Shown: positions 17,301 through 25,353 of the stretch, one piece after another
Layout: each line of letters starts with the position of its first letter
Position numbering within the stretch: position 1 is the first letter of the stretch
NCBI RefSeq assembly: GCF_007753095.1
Contig: NZ_CP036348.1
Coordinates: 4,875,411-4,939,410, forward strand
DNA length: 64,000 bases
Direction of reading: 5' to 3'
Origin: Rosistilla carotiformis
GTDB lineage: Bacteria > Planctomycetota > Planctomycetia > Pirellulales > Pirellulaceae
The notes under the pieces: generated by a model
The model's input: the letters and a program-made list of their open reading frames with translations, nothing else
What the model was told of the DNA's origin: nothing
Database searches by the model: none
Position numbers and translations under genes: made by a program

Positions 17301-19261
17301 ATCGCTTGACGATTTTGCGGCGCGTCACGGGTACTGGCGGCAGCCAGTTCGCGAAGCCGCGACAATTGATTGCTGCCGCACTGGACGATCGTTTGGGCAT
17401 CGATCAGGACGCTGCAAATCTGGTCGATTTGGGCGTATCCGGTTTCGGCGGCATCGAGGCAGACGTCCGCGCGTTGACGGGCTTCGGCCTCGCCGATCAA
17501 CAGGTCTCCGGCAAAGCGGCGCTGGCGATCGGTAGAATCGATCATCGGTGACACCCAACGATACAGTTGAGGCGACCACCACAGACCGTCGTTGGCGATG
17601 CGATCACAGCGCGCACTGAGCGATAAGAAGCGAGCGATCCGTGTCGCATCGACCGATCCCAGCGGTTCCGAAGGCAGATCGCGGGCCAGGAATTGCAGGA
17701 CGCGGCCCAGTTGTGGGATTGGTTGCAATGGATCGGTGATCGTGGTCACCATGGACGCCGCTTTATCGAGTCGTTGGCGATCAACGGTTACTTGGGTGCG
17801 AAACGCCGTTGCCAGTGCATCGGCATGCGATTCAATGATCGATCGACGCAAGAATGCCACCTGTGCCTCGCTCGGCTGCGCCGCGATCACATTCAACCAA
17901 TGATCGGCTGCCTCATCGGTCGGCATCTCCGACAGCAGCGCCGCCAGTTTTTTTGCCTTCCCTCGCAGGTCGTCCGTCACCTCAAATCCCACCATCTCGG
18001 GCGCCAAAACGCCCGCACGACAGGCGACCGATTCGATTCGTGTTGGTTTGTCGAGAATCTGAACGAGATCTTCCAGATGATTGCTCAAGACGTCCGCAGC
18101 ACTTTCGCATCCGGCGCGTTCAAAAGCCTCATAACGCAACAAGGTGCGTTCAAAGCGCGGCCAGATGGCTGGCGATTTGATCGCCGGATGCAGCGATTGC
18201 GCCGCCAGTTGATCGTGCCGCGAGAACCATCGCGCGATGCGATCGTTGTTCGAAGGTGACACTAACGCGGGAATCTCGATCGTTGGGTTCTGGCTGGGGA
18301 ACAGACCGAGGTTGCGGCAGCGGTTCGCCCCCTCTTCTCCCGAGGGCAGCATCCACGGATGTTGCGGACGCTGAGCGACTTTGGCGGCCCAAACGGTCGT
18401 CTGTTCGGCAGCGCAGTCATGCACTTCCAAGAGGTCGATCCAACCATCGCGATCCCGATCTTCCGCCAAACCGTTGACTGCGGAAATGAACGCGTTGGCC
18501 CAATTCGTGGTGCCGACGGCAGGATTGATCCAGCTTTGCTCATGCGTTTCGCTGGAAATCAGAACTACCAAATTGGGAATCGCCCGAATCGTATCTTCCA
18601 GGTCGCGGATCTGGCGGGCGAAGTCATTCAACAGGATTCCCAGCGACGGTTGTGATTGGAAATGCACACAGTCCAACAGCAGCACTTTATTCTGTTTCTC
18701 TGGAAACCGAGCGATCTGCGCCAACAGATCTTTGACGGGGTAGGCGTCGTCGATCGATTGGGCATCGGCGGCCAACAGCGCCGGACCTTGCGGCGTGTGG
18801 ATTCCGTGGACCGAAAGGAATGTGAGTGAAATCGCAGCGTTGGGATCGGTGCTGATGCGTTCAAAATCACTGCGATTTGCTAGTTCCAATGGAGGCCTGG
18901 CCAATCGAATGTTCCGTCGGGCGTTGATCTCCCCGTGGGTGACCCAAGCGGAAAGTCGCCCGATTGCGCGGTCGCCCATTGCGTTGGGCGGCAGGTCGAG
19001 GTTGGCGTGATAATCCGTGCTGGCCAACATCACGCAAACGCGTGGCGCACGGCCGATGCTTGTCGTCGCCCAGGTCAACACCGCGGTCAACGCGGTCGCC
19101 GCAAAGACTCCGCCGATCAACAAATTCCAGCGACTGGACCACCGCCAAACGGGTCGATTCCCTCGATTGGAATTCCAGGACGCGATCGAATCGATGGGGG
19201 CGGCACGTCGAGTGGGTGGCAACAACGGCGCAGCCGATGATCCTTCGGCGCTAGATGACAT
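14336..19261 (-). CDS. Giant membrane protein: caspase-like fold plus VWA domain
   Basis: The start is set at ATG 19261 (MSSSAEGSS), giving 1641 residues with a membrane helix (LIGGVFAATALTAVLTWA) near 60-80. Frames upstream are open but lack signal-like or family-like sequence. At about 95-340 there is a caspase-type domain: FLSVHGIHTPQGPALLAADA resembles the SGHG segment, VLLLDCVHF resembles DxCHSG, and DRDRDGWIDLLE is the EF-hand-like loop that follows. The position of the usual catalytic Cys appears to be Val, so activity is doubtful. A VWA domain starts near 1090 with MIDAS residues DCSGS and ITDGAD. It is divergent from vgrG and coupled to the second giant gene. Confidence 0.75.
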   Translation of the reverse strand: MSSSAEGSSAAPLLPPTRRAAPIDSIASWNSNRGNRPVWRWSSRWNLLIGGVFAATALTAVLTWATTSIGRAPRVCVMLASTDYHANLDLPPNAMGDRAIGRLSAWVTHGEINARRNIRLARPPLELANRSDFERISTDPNAAISLTFLSVHGIHTPQGPALLAADAQSIDDAYPVKDLLAQIARFPEKQNKVLLLDCVHFQSQPSLGILLNDFARQIRDLEDTIRAIPNLVVLISSETHEQSWINPAVGTTNWANAFISAVNGLAEDRDRDGWIDLLEVHDCAAEQTTVWAAKVAQRPQHPWMLPSGEEGANRCRNLGLFPSQNPTIEIPALVSPSNNDRIARWFSRHDQLAAQSLHPAIKSPAIWPRFERTLLRYEAFERAGCESAADVLSNHLEDLVQILDKPTRIESVACRAGVLAPEMVGFEVTDDLRGKAKKLAALLSEMPTDEAADHWLNVIAAQPSEAQVAFLRRSIIESHADALATAFRTQVTVDRQRLDKAASMVTTITDPLQPIPQLGRVLQFLARDLPSEPLGSVDATRIARFLSLSARCDRIANDGLWWSPQLYRWVSPMIDSTDRQRRFAGDLLIGEAEARQRADVCLDAAETGYAQIDQICSVLIDAQTIVQCGSNQLSRLRELAAASTRDAPQNRQAIPSLYGTLQQIEAIVNGDVATKESQRNAELLHLKDLTQQVTAQIAAVRKRVDAWQSDVLSQQAGCLPDVYAALHTLGSDATTRHAAWESLCRLAASADAGSNSEAVVEHPISLNTIQASAALRGQLSLCVWPAKEFDAMVAGESETRAEVEHRLKIFATDSQWWKALATAGYQIGLREKAARQLTTTPISPQSADEDDQLRNRLECIHRMASTPPFESQQFVTAVWTHGFARFLAWQTERFVADTYWSLSASGPAYYARVAELLSGDIASLHSRTRSPNNPLLSDPSSAVTITLPNGLVWTTQRTDQINVSVRTMDHGAEGFATIWVDATGDLQVTQPTAGQRVCRPLCDLSKMKNAAQATEADGLIVHLERREGTTPASANVQVHGYFRGRRITAPLPVTIAQTPDVHIVQNPKSLGGQIAIRSDAPNHHATDGAITLVLDCSGSMGADRGQVFGPDTKYAHAVTAIESLLKDLPSGVKLSVWTFGQAVGETKTVQPAERSIRRIQAPIVWDPRDRSLRQNLIDAISYPNVEPWNESPLLAAMLAASNDLRDADGVRSLVVITDGADNRIATDGVANPLGLTPEQWLRRQFNGTGITVNVIGFRVDAGDKTATQKQLATVRQLLPPGRFVTADKTSELASALAEMLTVETPIAIRKATSTSADKTHPVATVPISPGDAAASWTPMLDAGLYSVATDGATAPTTIQLSDGEQLILDRSTVGTYSLWPAIDKQFRWCPQRQSGRWTLALAPQPISVPGISARRLVLWADATRGNLAIQRPSELWVEARDGDKAMPIRWQNNSEPSCDGYDLSVQGEVVGQPQFSVWISDRKANSVGALVRNQDFRQLQDLAPASWQLSEGEVRLKSAAIETHTVADRSGTLTPQSCLVLRGSGPRSMALRLRTRGLAFEGQDEQCFTTLGEFTLRQWPVTGDDVQRSLQSVELILVDQVKSDTERAGGKVIFAEPPRRPSVTRRSLSDGGSLAYSGVER

Positions 19262-19690
19262 ACGTGGCCCCAAGAGTGTTCGAGTTGGAAAGGTAGGCGA
19301 GACGCAAGGCAGGATCGGAACGGTCGTGCAACACGATTCCATTGCAACACTTGTTCGCGCATCGTCAAGCCTCACTTCGTTGCCCGCTGGCCAGACGATG
19401 CCGCACAAACATAACCTCGAAAACCGTGTCAGAAAAAATTCGTGCCTGATTCGGATGCTTTTCCCAACCACTGTCGACCGTACAACCGGCAAGCTTCGCG
19501 CAGCAGGAACAGTCGAGTCCAAAACCGCACACAACGAGAAGATTGCAGTGACCTCGGCAAGCCACCGTGGCCGATGCCGTTCAGCAGGGCATTGTGTCGA
19601 CACTGCCTGCATCGACCTAAGGATAGGGCGATACGTCATGGCAGGGACCGCCGATCGAGAACCATCCTTCGATCTGTAGGTAACGATTCC
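19262..19690. promoter_or_regulatory. 430-bp divergent intergenic region
   Basis: This gap separates the leftward giant caspase-like gene from the rightward vgrG gene, so it must hold the promoters of both arms. Open frames extend through it on both strands, but they are extensions of the flanking genes without recognisable protein features. No confident promoter hexamers or operators were identified. A weak AGGT ribosome site precedes vgrG. Confidence 0.4.
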
Positions 19691-22516
19691 ATGTCCGTCG
19701 ACTCCCTGATCGATCCGGTGCAGACACGCATCCATCTGCACTCAAGCCTTGGAGTGGATCGGTTTCGCCTAACCGAAATTCGTGGTCGTGAACGGATCAG
19801 TGGACTGTATCGGTTCCGACTGAAGTTGCGTTCGAATCGGCACGACCCGGTAACGTTAGACCAATTCACCGGCCTGGCAGTAATGGCAAGTTTTCAATTA
19901 CCGAACCCGGAATGGTTGTCGGTCGTTGCCGCCGATCACGCCCCCGCGACACGCGACTTCTGCGGGATCCTGTCCCACGTCTCCTACGACCACAGCGACG
20001 ACCGCGACCGCTATTTCACAGCGATCCTTCGTCCGCGACTGTGGCAACTGGGACTCAATCGACGTTTCCGGATGTTCAGCCAGAAGACGACCCGCGAGAT
20101 CGTGACCACCGTTCTGGGCAGCATGAACGTCGATTGGCGATTGGCGAACGAAACCAAACCACACAATTACTGCGTCCAATACGGCGAGAGCGACTTTGCC
20201 TTTGTCAGCCGCTTGCTCGAAGCAGATGGCCTTTTCTACTTCTTCGAACATCAATACGAAGGGCAAGCTGTCGATCCGCAAGATCGCACCGAACGCTTGG
20301 TAATCACCGACAGCATCGACGCGGCGAATTCGCCACCGCCATCATCGTCTGGCGCTTCCGCAAGCGAAACATCCTCGGACTCTTCGGCAGCAACCATTCC
20401 CACCTACCGATTCGATGACGTCGGCGGAGGTGTTCGCGATTCGATGCGGGTCCGCCGCTGGATCGCCACGCGCCAATTGGTGCCCGAAACGAGCCGCTCG
20501 TTGGACCGACACTTTCAACGCCCCAAGTCGTTAGCCGACAGCTCTCATACGACGATCTGCGGCTCGACGGCGAACGCCGCGACCACGTGGATGTGTTACC
20601 CATCGGAGGTCGCAGATCGGGTCGATGACATCACCCCTGCGGGCGCGGATCGCAAGCAATTAGTAGATCTGGATTCATTGGCTGAATCGGATGCCAAGGT
20701 TCGCGCGGCGCGATTGCAGTACCAGGTCGCGCGGTTCCGTGGCGAGGGCGACGTGGCGGTGATGAGTCCAGGGAATAAGTTCCAACTGGTGCGCGATCGC
20801 ATTCCCGATCCGACAGCCTACTATTTGACGCAAGTCGAACATCTTGTCCGCTTGGCGACGGGGCAACACAGCGGGCACCGCGATGTCAAATTGACGTATA
20901 AGAATCGCTTTCGTTGCAGCTCGGTCACGGTTCCCTATCGTCCCGCACGAAAGACGGCCAAACCAAGGATCGACGGCGTGGTTCCGGCCACGGTTGTCGG
21001 CGACGCTTCCCAGAAAGACGATCATGTTTGCGTCGACAAGTACGGTCGCGTCAAGGTTGTCTTTCCGTGGCAAACCGGGACCACTGATACCAGTTGTTGG
21101 GTGCGTGTTGGCCAATTTTGGGCTGGACCGCGCTGGGGCGCATTTTTCTGGCCGCGGGTGGATCATGAAGTGATCGTCGCTTTTGAACACGGCGATCCCG
21201 ATCGGCCGATCATCGTGGGGAGCGTCTACAATGCCACCAACATGCCACCGCTGACGCTCCCCTCGCTGAAGCTCTCCTGCGGCATTCACTCCTGCTCGCA
21301 CAAAGGGAATCCGGTCAACAACACCAGCACCGTCGTGTTCCATGACAAAGAGGGAGCCGAATACTTGGAGCTGCATTCGGAGACCTACCACAGCATCAGC
21401 AGCGAAACCACGGAAGTGAAATGGTCGGCGGGTAAAGAGATCCAATTCAAAGGACACCATTGGTTGTTCGACGCGATCGGCGGAAGCGGCGGCGGCGGCA
21501 ACAACATGAGTGGCGACGATGGTGGAACCGATGCCCAGTTCAAAGAGCCAGGGGAAGAGGCGGAGTCGGGGTTCAGCGTTACCGAGATGCTCAAGAGTTT
21601 GTTCTTGGCCGACGATAAGGGTGAGATCGACTTCACCGTAGGCGATTCGTTTTCAAAAACCTTCGGCGGATCGTACGCAAGCAAATATGGTTGCAACATT
21701 TCGATGGTCTGCGACCCGATGGATTTCTTCGAGTTCCTGGCCGACAAGATTGGCGAGTCTGCTCCCACCGCAGGCATGCTCCTCAACCCTCTGCTTCCCC
21801 TGCTTTTCGGCGCTGGGGGACAGGGTCTGACGACGTTTGGAGGCAAAAGCAATCTGCACTATGGAAAGGCGATCGAATGCCATCGCGGCTACAAAATCAC
21901 CAAGGTGTTACCTGTTCCCAAGGAGCCGGCCACACGGTTTTCGAAGGGAAATGAAACGCCGGTCGATGCCCCCGCAACGACCGCCTGTGAAATCGCCGTG
22001 GCGCTGCTGTTGATCATCGACCTTGCGGTGATGTTGTTAACCAAAGCAGCGGTCTCCCACAAAGGGGAACACTGGCAGGGGTTCGTCAAATTCGCCGAGG
22101 TCTGGACGTTTAACATCCTTCCACGTTTGCAGGGTCTACTGGTCTTCATGGAATCGACCGTTGCGAAGGTCGACGATGCAACGGCTTCGGTGGAGGATAC
22201 GGTCGACGATAGCGAAGTGGCTGTGCAACGATCCGCACGCGTTCTCGAAACGACCGATTCGGCTGCGCCCGATAGCACCCAGGCCGCAACCGTTGAAGTC
22301 GAAAACGCGCTCTCTTCCGCTGCCACCAGTGAACGTAAATTGGAGCAGATCGTTGAAGACGACGAGGATGACGACGGGGATGAGGGCGGTGCCGGTGGAG
22401 CAGTTGCGGGCGGCGCAGAGGCTGGGGGCGCAGAAGCGGGCGGCGCAGAAGCGGGCGGGGCAGAGGCTGGCGGAGCAGCATCCGCAGCACCGTCGGAAGC
22501 CCCTGCAGCGACCTAG
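19691..22516 (+). CDS. vgrG: VgrG-type spike protein with long C-terminal extension
   Basis: ATG 19691 gives 941 residues beginning near the conserved gp27-like start (LHSSLGVDRFRLTEIRGRE). The order is a gp27-like hub domain (1-370), interrupted near 215-240 by a Ser-rich insert, then a gp5-like OB domain (DKYGRVKVVFPW, SCWVRVGQFWAG, GDPDRPIIVGSVYN) near 450-515, then a beta-rich stalk. The last 170 residues are unusual. They contain a hydrophobic run (ALLLIIDLAVMLL, about 770-782), an acidic DDEDDDGDE patch and four to five GGAEA repeats. VgrG trimers tip the tubes of type VI secretion and related injection systems. It heads a + strand set with a beta-helix protein and PAAR. Confidence 0.9.
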   Translation: MSVDSLIDPVQTRIHLHSSLGVDRFRLTEIRGRERISGLYRFRLKLRSNRHDPVTLDQFTGLAVMASFQLPNPEWLSVVAADHAPATRDFCGILSHVSYDHSDDRDRYFTAILRPRLWQLGLNRRFRMFSQKTTREIVTTVLGSMNVDWRLANETKPHNYCVQYGESDFAFVSRLLEADGLFYFFEHQYEGQAVDPQDRTERLVITDSIDAANSPPPSSSGASASETSSDSSAATIPTYRFDDVGGGVRDSMRVRRWIATRQLVPETSRSLDRHFQRPKSLADSSHTTICGSTANAATTWMCYPSEVADRVDDITPAGADRKQLVDLDSLAESDAKVRAARLQYQVARFRGEGDVAVMSPGNKFQLVRDRIPDPTAYYLTQVEHLVRLATGQHSGHRDVKLTYKNRFRCSSVTVPYRPARKTAKPRIDGVVPATVVGDASQKDDHVCVDKYGRVKVVFPWQTGTTDTSCWVRVGQFWAGPRWGAFFWPRVDHEVIVAFEHGDPDRPIIVGSVYNATNMPPLTLPSLKLSCGIHSCSHKGNPVNNTSTVVFHDKEGAEYLELHSETYHSISSETTEVKWSAGKEIQFKGHHWLFDAIGGSGGGGNNMSGDDGGTDAQFKEPGEEAESGFSVTEMLKSLFLADDKGEIDFTVGDSFSKTFGGSYASKYGCNISMVCDPMDFFEFLADKIGESAPTAGMLLNPLLPLLFGAGGQGLTTFGGKSNLHYGKAIECHRGYKITKVLPVPKEPATRFSKGNETPVDAPATTACEIAVALLLIIDLAVMLLTKAAVSHKGEHWQGFVKFAEVWTFNILPRLQGLLVFMESTVAKVDDATASVEDTVDDSEVAVQRSARVLETTDSAAPDSTQAATVEVENALSSAATSERKLEQIVEDDEDDDGDEGGAGGAVAGGAEAGGAEAGGAEAGGAEAGGAASAAPSEAPAAT

Positions 22517-22587
22517 GACCATTCAACGGATAGCGAGTCTTTAGAAGATTCGGATTCAAAACATGCGGCAAAACATAGGGGTTAACG

Positions 22588-23238
22588 TTGGATAACGCAA
22601 TTCATCTGATGGGCGAACACGCCACCACATGCGCCGATTTTTCGGTACGAGCCCAGGTCAAAAGTACGCCGACCGACCCCACGGATCCCTTGATGGGACG
22701 GGTCAGTCTGACTGCCGAAGGGCCCAACGACGACGGCAACGTTTGCCTTCAGGCCAACGGGCGAGTGACTTCGCAAGTCGATCAGTGTCGGATCGATGTC
22801 CTTGCCGACGGCATCGTCGTCGACTCGGGGAACACAGGAAACATCGGCTTACGGGCAGGCGTTGCCCCCTGCATGCAGCAGGTCGACCTCGAAGGCAACG
22901 GCGGCAGCATCGTGCTTGAAAACGGTCAGATCGAAGGGTCCCCCAAGATCGAGATCGGCGTCGATTCGATCACACTTTCGGTCGGCACGAACAAAATAAC
23001 GATCAGCGCTACCGGAATCACGATCGAAGGTATCGAAGTCACCGTGGAAGGGACCGCATCGGCGGAAATGAAAGCGCCAAGTGTTTCGGTCTCCGCCAGC
23101 GCCGACGCCACGATCAAGGGGACGGCATCGACCGAAGTCAGTTCCTCAGGAACGATGACGGTCAAGGGAACCGCGTCGACCGAAGTTAGCGCATCGGGAA
23201 CGATGACCCTTAAAGGTGCGATGGTGATGATCAACTAA
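22588..23238 (+). CDS. Beta-helix repeat protein beside VgrG
   Basis: 216 residues from TTG 22588, chosen because AGGGG lies 6-7 bases upstream; ATG 22609 is an alternative. The C-terminal half is a regular repeat of short valine/threonine/serine beta rungs. The clearest part is GTASTEVSSSGTMTVK followed at once by GTASTEVSASGTMTLK, an exact 16-residue period. Such rungs build triple-stranded beta-helices like the T4 gp5 needle or VgrG tail. The protein could extend or cap the VgrG spike as a separate subunit, a role inferred only from fold-like repeats and position. The N-terminal 90 residues resemble nothing I recognise. Confidence 0.65.
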   Translation: MDNAIHLMGEHATTCADFSVRAQVKSTPTDPTDPLMGRVSLTAEGPNDDGNVCLQANGRVTSQVDQCRIDVLADGIVVDSGNTGNIGLRAGVAPCMQQVDLEGNGGSIVLENGQIEGSPKIEIGVDSITLSVGTNKITISATGITIEGIEVTVEGTASAEMKAPSVSVSASADATIKGTASTEVSSSGTMTVKGTASTEVSASGTMTLKGAMVMIN

Positions 23239-23290
23239 GATCGCCACGGTAACACGTTGGATTCCAACCTCAAAAAACGAAAGCTGAACG

Positions 23291-23581
23291 ATGCCCTGTG
23301 CCGCACGAGTTGCCGACCTCCACACCTGTCCAATGGTCACCGCTTTGGTGCCTCATGTCGGAGGTCCGATCTCCGGCCCTGGAGCCCCAACCGTCCTGAT
23401 TGGCGGCCTGCCCGCATCGGTCGTCGGCGACCTGTGTGTTTGTGTCGGACCGCCCGATTCGATTGTGATGGGAAGCGGCACCGTGATGGTCGGCGGCAAA
23501 CCGGCAGCGCGGATGGGCGATATGACCGCGCATGGCGGGTCGATCACCTTGGGCTGCCCGACCGTCATGATCGGCGGTTGA
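23291..23581 (+). CDS. PAAR-domain spike tip protein
   Basis: A 96-residue protein that is all PAAR repeat: ADLHTCPMV, GGPISGPGAPTVLIGG, PASVVGDLCVCVGPPD, GSGTVMVGGKPAARMGD and TLGCPTVMIGG. PAAR proteins form the sharp zinc-binding cone that caps VgrG trimers and often carries or recruits effectors. This one has no fused effector, so cargo must bind in another way. It sits 52 bp after the beta-helix gene and 59 bp before the next gene, consistent with one operon. Confidence 0.92.
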   Translation: MPCAARVADLHTCPMVTALVPHVGGPISGPGAPTVLIGGLPASVVGDLCVCVGPPDSIVMGSGTVMVGGKPAARMGDMTAHGGSITLGCPTVMIGG

Positions 23582-23640
23582 AGGCATTTGTAACCGCCGA
23601 CGCGATCTGCGAACCGTTTTCTATCCAAAAGCAATAACTC

Positions 23641-24153
23641 ATGAACCTCGATCAGTTAGACAAAATATTGGTGGCCCAAATCGAAGCGCGGACGCCCAAC
23701 AATGGGATCGATGCGATGTGCCAGCACGCTCCCACAAATCGCTTGATCTGGTGGGGCTGCCTGTCGGCCTGGTCGATCTGGCGTCCCACGCCTCCGCCCG
23801 TCGAAGACGCCGCGCTGGCGATCGCTGCGCGTTGGGTCTTCCAACCAAGCGACGACCTGCGCCGCGCTGCGGCGTTGCAAGCCAAGTCCGATACCGTTGG
23901 AATGTGCAAGTGGCTGTTGCAAGCGGTGCAATTCAGCGGCGGCCAGTTGAAGACCGACGAAGCGGGAATCGCCGTGCCAACGCCCAACGTATCGGGCCCC
24001 TACACCAAAGGCTTCATCCACAATCTGCTGGCCACCAGCCCTCCGGTCGAACGAGCGACCGCATCTCAAAATCTCTTGCAATTGGCACGTCAGGCGATCA
24101 CTCGCCCCATGCCGACGGCCGAGCCAACGCAACCGAAACCGCAACTTGTTTAA
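23641..24153 (+). CDS. Unknown protein in vgrG/PAAR operon
   Basis: 170 residues, not recognised. It is soluble and mostly helical by composition, with tryptophan-rich IWWGCLSAWSIWRP near 35-48 followed by EDAALAIAARWVFQPSDDLRRAA. The C-terminus is a Pro/Thr tail. Its place between PAAR and the C39-like peptidase suggests an adaptor or chaperone that loads cargo onto the spike, but no sequence feature proves this. Confidence 0.6.
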   Translation: MNLDQLDKILVAQIEARTPNNGIDAMCQHAPTNRLIWWGCLSAWSIWRPTPPPVEDAALAIAARWVFQPSDDLRRAAALQAKSDTVGMCKWLLQAVQFSGGQLKTDEAGIAVPTPNVSGPYTKGFIHNLLATSPPVERATASQNLLQLARQAITRPMPTAEPTQPKPQLV

Positions 24154-24165
24154 CGGAACCCAACG

Positions 24166-24606
24166 ATGAAAACGCCAGACAATGTTGAAGGACTGTGGGA
24201 CGATCTGGACAACATTCAGAGCCAGATGCGCATCGGAATCGAAACCTTGCCGCCGTCGCAAGTCAAAAAAGTGCTGAACCGTTTGATGGAGGTCGCCCAG
24301 CCGCTGGTTGGCAAAATGCGAACCGCCTATCCCGAAGCGATCGATGCGTTTGAAAAGCAGATCGCCCACATGGATACGCAAATGGAACAAGCCCGCCAGA
24401 ACATCGCAAAGGCCAAAGAGAACCTCGCGAACGTACCGCCGGCCGCTGAGATTCGCAAGAACTTGGTCCCGTTGGCCGCCGCACTGCCAAGCGGACTGTC
24501 GCTGCAATTCGCCGATGAAATGCGAGACCGCTACGTCCCCGCCATCCCCGATCCAACGATCGACGACGGTCCCGGAGCGGCTTGGCAAGATTGGTCGATC
24601 TCCTAA
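24166..24606 (+). CDS. Unknown helical protein in vgrG/PAAR operon
   Basis: 146 residues, no family recognised. Residues 60-100 (AFEKQIAHMDTQMEQARQNI and on) have heptad-like spacing expected of a coiled coil. The C-terminus (PDPTIDDGPGAAWQDWSIS) is acidic. It starts 12 bp after the previous gene and ends 2 bases before the next start, so it is tightly co-transcribed. A structural or adaptor role is possible. Confidence 0.6.
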   Translation: MKTPDNVEGLWDDLDNIQSQMRIGIETLPPSQVKKVLNRLMEVAQPLVGKMRTAYPEAIDAFEKQIAHMDTQMEQARQNIAKAKENLANVPPAAEIRKNLVPLAAALPSGLSLQFADEMRDRYVPAIPDPTIDDGPGAAWQDWSIS

Positions 24607-24608
24607 TC

Positions 24609-25307
24609 ATGGCGACCGTCAACCCATCAACCACGTCAACCGTTGCCATCTCTCCGGCATCGCCCTTTAACCGAGCTGGAGTGTGCAAGGAGAACGCTCA
24701 ACCGCGATCATGCGGCCCGATTTCGCTGGTCGCTGCACTCCGCCGGTTTGGCATCGATCGATCGGTCGATGCGATCTGGCACGCCGTCACGCGTGACGAT
24801 CCGTTTGGCACTCGCGCCGCGCGATCGTACCTGATAGCCGCCCTGGCCCGCACGTGTCAGCTGGATGCCGCCGTTTTGCAGTGCCAGCCCGAACGCGCGT
24901 GGCAGGCGATTCAAACCTGCCTTGACGCCGGCATCACGGTCGTTCTGAACCATCGCGCTTACCGTGCCGCGGATGAAGGACATTTCACTTTATTGGCAAC
25001 GATCGACGATGCAACGATCACGCTGGATGATCCCTTCCTGGGGAAAAACCAAAGGTTCGACCGGCAGCGTTTCCTACAACTCTGGAAGCCCAATCGCGAG
25101 ACCTCGGGACATGTCTTGATCGCCATCGACAAACCCGCTCTCAGCGAAACGCAAAGCACTGCGGAATCTCTACCAACATGTCCACGCTGCGCCGCGCCGA
25201 TCACTCTGGCGCCCAACCGCCTGTTTGATCCGAGCGACTGGAATTCCAGCGGACTCTGGCAGCGGTTCTTTTGCCTGGGCTGCGATGCCTCGTTTTCGCC
25301 GCGTTAG
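24609..25307 (+). CDS. C39-like cysteine peptidase with C-terminal zinc ribbon
   Basis: 232 residues from ATG 24609, 2 bases after the previous stop. Residues 25-160 fit the C39/papain-like peptidase pattern. Gln31 and Cys35 lie in ENAQPRSCGPISL, the probable His is His125 in EGHFTLLATI, and Asp141 in LDDPFLG completes the set. Residues 191-225 form a zinc ribbon (CPRC, then CLGC). C39 domains usually mature or export peptides by cutting after double-glycine leaders. Within a VgrG/PAAR operon this protein could be a cargo effector or a processing protease. There is no signal peptide or membrane helix, and no immunity gene is evident downstream. Confidence 0.72.
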   Translation: MATVNPSTTSTVAISPASPFNRAGVCKENAQPRSCGPISLVAALRRFGIDRSVDAIWHAVTRDDPFGTRAARSYLIAALARTCQLDAAVLQCQPERAWQAIQTCLDAGITVVLNHRAYRAADEGHFTLLATIDDATITLDDPFLGKNQRFDRQRFLQLWKPNRETSGHVLIAIDKPALSETQSTAESLPTCPRCAAPITLAPNRLFDPSDWNSSGLWQRFFCLGCDASFSPR

Positions 25308-25353
25308 AAGATTGCGGATTCAGCGTATTGGGCGCAACTTGCGATCGACGCGG

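Noticed and set aside
19262-19741. Longer N-terminus (160 residues more) for the VWA giant
   Set aside because: It would overlap the vgrG start and is Cys/Arg-rich without signal or domain; the ATG at 19261 leads directly into the membrane-anchored protein.
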